DNA from: Scenedesmus sp. ARA3
Lineage: Eukaryota; Chlorophyta; Chlorophyceae; Sphaeropleales; Scenedesmaceae
DNA length: 12,904 nucleotides
NCBI GenBank assembly: GCA_004335835.1
Contig: RWJK01000050.1
Span: 1 to 12,904, forward strand
Reading direction: 5' to 3'
Positions within the stretch are counted from its first letter, which is position 1. Every line of letters begins with the position of its first letter. Positions 9,849-12,904 of this stretch are shown here, one piece after another. The translations under genes and the position numbers were made by a program. The notes beneath the pieces are model-generated. The model saw nothing but the letters and a program-made list of their open reading frames with translations, had not been told where the DNA came from and ran no database searches.

Positions 9849-10413
9849 TGCATCTGCACAATGCTGGCGATGCTGGGAGCAACTGGGGTGCAGCGCCAGG
9901 TGGCTTCCTGAAGCAGCAGCAGCAGCAGCAGGGTGTGGGGCTGCAGCAGGCTGGCGGCTACGCAGCAGCAGCAGCAGGGCCGCAGGGTGGCGGCATGCCG
10001 CTGCAGATGCAGGGGCTTGCCCCTGCTGGGGGCGCTGCTGGCAATGGACTGTGCGGCGCGCCTGAGCAGCAGCAGGAGGCTGTGCAGGCAATGCAGCTGG
10101 CAGCGCTGCAAGGATACCTGCAGGTGGGGCGGCTGGCACAGGGCAGGGGCATGCTGTGGTGTGATTACGCTCGCAAACAACTGCTCGCAATGTGCAGTAA
10201 TCAGCGGGGTGCAGTCGTAGGAATGGCTTTTTTTACATGCATGTTGTGCTTACATGAGGGCAGGATTGAAGGCGGCACAGAAGTTCACAATGACTGCAGC
10301 TGTTTGTTGCTGTGTGTGCTGCACCGCTTGCTGCTGTGCTGATGTTTTGCTCCTGCTGCCATGCCTACCTTCACAGGATGTGCAGGCCTGCAGCCATGCG
10401 CCTGGGCCTGGCA

Positions 10414-10449
<36 letters not shown>

Positions 10450-11562
10450 GCATGGGCTGGCAGCAACCCGGCAGTGCCATGGCCATGCCGCAGCACCCTC
10501 AGCAGCAGCAGCAGCAGCAGCAGTTGCAGAGCGACTGGCCGTACGTGGCAGAGCCGCACCAGCAGGGGGCCTTTGCTGCTGCAGTCGACCACGCAGCAAC
10601 AGCAGCCGCAGCATCCAGCCATATCGCACACCGCCTCGCAGCAGGCGCACCCCCTGCCACTGCACCCGCTCGCATCGCATTACAAGCAGCGAGCGCGGCC
10701 GCTGACGGCGGTGACGCGCGCGCAGCGGCTGCTGCTGCTGCGCTGGTTGCTGCGCCGCTGTCGGCGGTGCGGATGTCGACGCTGACGAGGCACCTGCCGC
10801 GTGGTGCTGAGCTGGAGCTGCTGCTCATGGGGGAGGCAGGCCTGGTGGGGGTGCTGTTCAGGCTGGGGGCCCAGCAGCAGCATCAGCAGCAGCAAGTGGT
10901 GAGTGGGGATGAGGGGATGAGGGGAGGGCGCTGTGCATGGAGGTAGGAGGTGTTGACATTGAAATTACAGTTGATTGCATGCAAGCAGGCTAGTAGTGCA
11001 ATCTAGCAGGTGTAAACACGTTGATTTGGGCGCTGTGTTGTGCTTATTGCGTGGGAGTGCTGTGCTTCATGGCAGGCGACATGCTCATGCACAGCACCCA
11101 GTGGCGCTGTGTGACCTGTGCAAGCTGGGCATTCAGGTGCCCAGGACTGCATTCTATCGGCGCTGTGTTGTGCTAGCTGAGGTATGTTCGCTCGTGCGCG
11201 TGCCATTGCATGCTGCAGGTCTGGGGCACTGCGCTGTGGGACGGCGCGCTGTGGCACAACGGAGGCAGCTTTGCAAGCGAGGCAGCAGGCATGCAGGCTT
11301 GCGAGTTTGCTGTGAAGTTTGCAAAGCACCTGGCTCACAAGCCCCGAGGACAGCAGCAACAACAACAGCAGCAGCAGCAGCAGCAGGGCCTGCAGCAGCA
11401 GCAGCAGCATGCTGGTGCTGCGCACGGCTCGGCAGCTGCAGTGGCGGCTGCAGCTGCGCTGTCAAGGCATGCTGAAGCCATGGCTGCCCATACAGGCGGC
11501 ACCTTCCAGCAGCAGCAGCAGCAACAGCAGCAGCTGCAGCAGCAGCAGCAGGACCTGCAGCG

Positions 11563-11596
<34 letters not shown>

Positions 11597-12096
11597 GGTG
11601 CGCAGCATGAGCCGCTGCCTGAGCGCAGCAGCCTGGACAAGCTGGCAGCAGCAGCTGGTCAGGAGCTGGACAAGCTGCAGCAGCAGGCCAACCCGGCCTG
11701 GGCTGAGCAGCAGCGGCGGCTGGCGCAGCAGCTGCAGCACGGCCCGGATGTGCAGCAGCCAGCGGCGCAGCAGGGCGACCAGCAGCAGCAGCAGCAGCAC
11801 AAACGCAAGTCAGGGAGCCACAAGGCCAGCCGTAAGCAGTACCACCTGGCATCCGGCCAGCTACAGCACCACGCTGCGGCTGCCCAGCCTGCTGCTGCCC
11901 CTGCCCCTGCTTCGGCTGCTGATCAAGCTGCTGATCAGGCTGCTGCTGCAGATGCTGCAGTGGCAGCAGCAGCAGAGCTGGGCCTGCAGGGCAGCCTGCT
12001 GAGCCCTGAGCTGCTGGCTGAGCTAGGGCTGCTGCTGCCACGCGCCTCTGAAGGACCGCAGAAGCCGCAGCCTGCAGCACAGCAGCCTGCTGAGCC

Positions 12097-12132
<36 letters not shown>

Positions 12133-12904
12133 GGCAGAGAGTGAGGCCTCTCTGGGCTCGGGGCTCAACTCGCTGCTGCAGATGCTTGCCAGTGACGAGG
12201 TGCGCAGCAGCCTGCCGCAGGCCAGCCTCAAGCTGCTGGACAGCCTCAATGCGCTGACCGGTGGGCTGCTGGGGCCGGGTGGTGGGCTGCTGGCGGCTGG
12301 CGGTGGGCTGGGCGGCGGCTCCGGCTCTGCCGAGGCGCTGATGTTCAACATCCTGGGCAGCAGCAATGCAGCAGCGTTTGGGCAGGAGGCGCACCTGATG
12401 GCGGATCAGCCAGCTGCTGCTGCTGCTGCTGCTGCTGCTGACAAGTCCGGAGCACAGCAGCAGCAGCCAGCAGCAGCAGCTGGTGCAGCCGCAGGCGGCA
12501 ATGCAGCTGCTGCTGGCGGTCCCTTCGATGCGTACGGCGCATTTGGCAGCTCCGGCGGCCTTGCTGCAGCACTGGCTGCTGCATCTGCTGCGGAGTCTCC
12601 CAGTGCACGGGCAGGCGCAGGCGCAGGTGGCAGGGGCAGCGGGCACGTCCCTTCAACACACCAGCAGCCTGCTGCTGCTGCTGCTGTTGATGCGAGCAAG
12701 GCTGGTGAGGACGCAGTCGCAGGGAAGCCTGCAGCAGCAGCAGGGGGCTTGCCATCATCGCTGCTACTGGGTGGGTTGAGTGTGGCAGCAAGCTCAGGCG
12801 TGGATGAGCTAGCAAGCCTAGTCAGCCGCAGCCTGCTGGCAGAGACAGGCGCAGCCGGCGCGCGCGGGTCAGGCACGGCGGCTGCGGCGGCTGCCACGGC
12901 GGCT
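8005..12904 (+). CDS. AP2/ERF-domain poly-Q protein, putative transcription factor (partial at 3' end)
   Basis: Exons I read: 8005-8237, 8594-8726, 9008-9046 (tentative), 9254-10123, 10377-10898, 11095-11136 (possible cassette) and 11219-12904 (open at the edge). All phases agree, giving 1175 codons so far. The AP2 domain spans residues about 55-112: SKFTGVCWNKKNKRWQASIN in exon 1, then GGK joined to YLYLGSFMHENDAAKMFDLA, then AIKLRGPATKLNFP. This is the YRG-like, W, LGSF and NFP order of AP2 DNA-binding domains. Long Q runs (27-42 and many later), Ala/Gly runs and a basic patch KRKSGSHKASRK (possible nuclear signal, encoded near 11800) suggest a nuclear regulator. The start is uncertain: ATG 8005 is the last in-frame ATG before the domain, the frame is open upstream to about 7795, and an upstream exon is possible. 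Its targets cannot be inferred. Confidence 0.85.
8083..8130 (+). repeat. (CAG)16 coding poly-Q in AP2 exon 1
   Basis: Sixteen pure CAG codons encode Q27-Q42, just upstream of the AP2 domain. Confidence 0.95.
8278..8307. repeat. Perfect 13-bp hairpin in AP2 intron 1
   Basis: GCGCGTGCATGCT (8278-8290) and AGCATGCACGCGC (8295-8307) are perfect reverse complements separated by AGCC. The hairpin begins 41 nt after the last base of exon 1. If the intron were retained, the frame would end at a TAG (8290-8292) that covers the last base of the left arm and the first two loop bases. Confidence 0.85.
8551..8589 (+). repeat. (CTG)13 at the 3' end of AP2 intron 1
   Basis: Thirteen pure CTG units run directly into C-CAG, the acceptor of the second AP2 exon (8594). 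They occupy the position where a polypyrimidine tract is expected. Confidence 0.95.
8741..8833 (+). repeat. Cluster of TTTAGGG-type telomere-like motifs
   Basis: TTTTAGGG at 8741-8748 and TTTAGGG at 8774-8780 and 8827-8833, with GGGTTAAGGG between them, lie in the AP2-gene intron after exon 8594-8726. They are degenerate and short, so chance or an old interstitial insertion are both possible. Confidence 0.5.
9067..9086. repeat. (GCCT)5 tetranucleotide repeat
   Basis: Five GCCT units in an AP2-gene intron. A similar CCTGCCTG stretch recurs near 9200, before the real acceptor, as part of the local duplication. Confidence 0.85.
9124..9176 (+). repeat. Duplicate acceptor junction inside an AP2-gene intron
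   Basis: CAG then CTGGTGGGGAATGAGGCGCT at 9127 is a diverged copy of the real exon start at 9254 (CAG, then CTGGTGGAGAACGAGGTGCT), offset 127 bp. Using the first copy gives LVGNEALNS and then a stop before the next donor. Confidence 0.8.
9803..9847 (+). repeat. (CAG)15 coding poly-Q in the large AP2-gene exon
   Basis: Fifteen pure CAG codons lie in frame within exon 9254-10123. Confidence 0.95.
10416..10448 (+). repeat. (CAG)11 coding poly-Q
   Basis: Eleven CAG codons begin 13 codons after the acceptor at 10376. A shorter CAG run follows near 10500. Confidence 0.95.
11029..11174 (+). repeat. 16-bp direct repeat marking duplicated intron 3' ends
   Basis: GGCGCTGTGTTGTGCT occurs at 11029-11044 and 11159-11174. 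Each copy is the start of a 60-66-nt segment ending in an AG acceptor (11094 and 11218). Confidence 0.85.
11095..11136 (+). other. Possible 42-nt cassette exon of the AP2 gene
   Basis: An acceptor (ATGCACAG) at 11094 and a donor (CAG then GTGCCC) at 11137 bound 14 in-frame codons, HPVALCDLCKLGIQ. Including or skipping it keeps the frame, because the flanking junctions are both phase 0. It resembles the start of the following exon at 11219 (GCGCTGTGTGAC against GCGCTGTGGGAC), so it may be a duplicated junction, not a constitutive exon. Confidence 0.4.
11350..11600 (+). repeat. Interrupted CAG/CAA poly-Q region
   Basis: Several Q runs in the last exon, encoded by mixed CAG and CAA, are broken by GL, D, R and an Ala-rich segment. 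CAA interruptions suggest older, more stable runs than the pure CAG tracts. Confidence 0.85.
12098..12130 (+). repeat. (CAG)11 coding poly-Q
   Basis: Eleven pure CAG codons in frame in the last visible exon, flanked by Pro/Ala-rich sequence. Confidence 0.95.

Noticed and set aside
11154..12098. Long minus-strand frames rich in Ala, Leu or Cys opposite the AP2 gene (also near 9008-9742 and 12023-12897)
   Set aside because: They are antisense translations of CAG-rich coding sequence. The plus frame is phase-consistent with spliced exons.

Overview
The window looks like nuclear DNA of a chlorophyte green alga. The evidence is GC-rich, intron-dense genes with short GT-AG introns, glutamine and alanine runs encoded by CAG and GCN, and proteins of eukaryote-only families. 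A chlorophycean such as a Sphaeropleales member is my best guess, from style alone and at low confidence. There is no sign of bacterial operons, organellar genes, CRISPR arrays or transposase genes.

Layout. (1) Positions 1-4050, minus strand: the 5' part of the gene for SRP68, a protein subunit of the signal recognition particle. Seven phase-consistent exons were read. The C-terminal third lies beyond the left edge. (2) 4051-4774: intergenic, holding the 3' UTR of the next gene and the SRP68 5' region. (3) 4775-about 6694, minus strand: a seven-exon gene for a BART-domain protein resembling ARL2BP, the ARL2/ARL3 GTPase-binding protein. Its first exon is tentative. (4) About 6695-8004: a divergent intergenic region with strong small inverted repeats and a tRNA-like B-box motif. 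(5) About 8005-12904, plus strand: a large AP2/ERF-domain protein rich in poly-Q and poly-A, with one clear AP2 domain assembled across an intron. It is still open at the right edge after 1175 codons.

The three genes have no obvious shared pathway: co-translational protein targeting, small-GTPase signalling, and probably transcription.

The most interesting signal is structural. In at least five introns of two genes, a segment spanning a splice junction (intron end plus the adjoining exon edge) has been copied in tandem into the intron. The copies keep recognisable AG or GT splice sites and decaying but alignable coding sequence. One such copy in the AP2 gene could be an in-frame 42-nt cassette exon. 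A CTG tract (sense strand) also sits at or close to two intron 3' ends, while the same triplet in the CAG register encodes poly-Q in exons.
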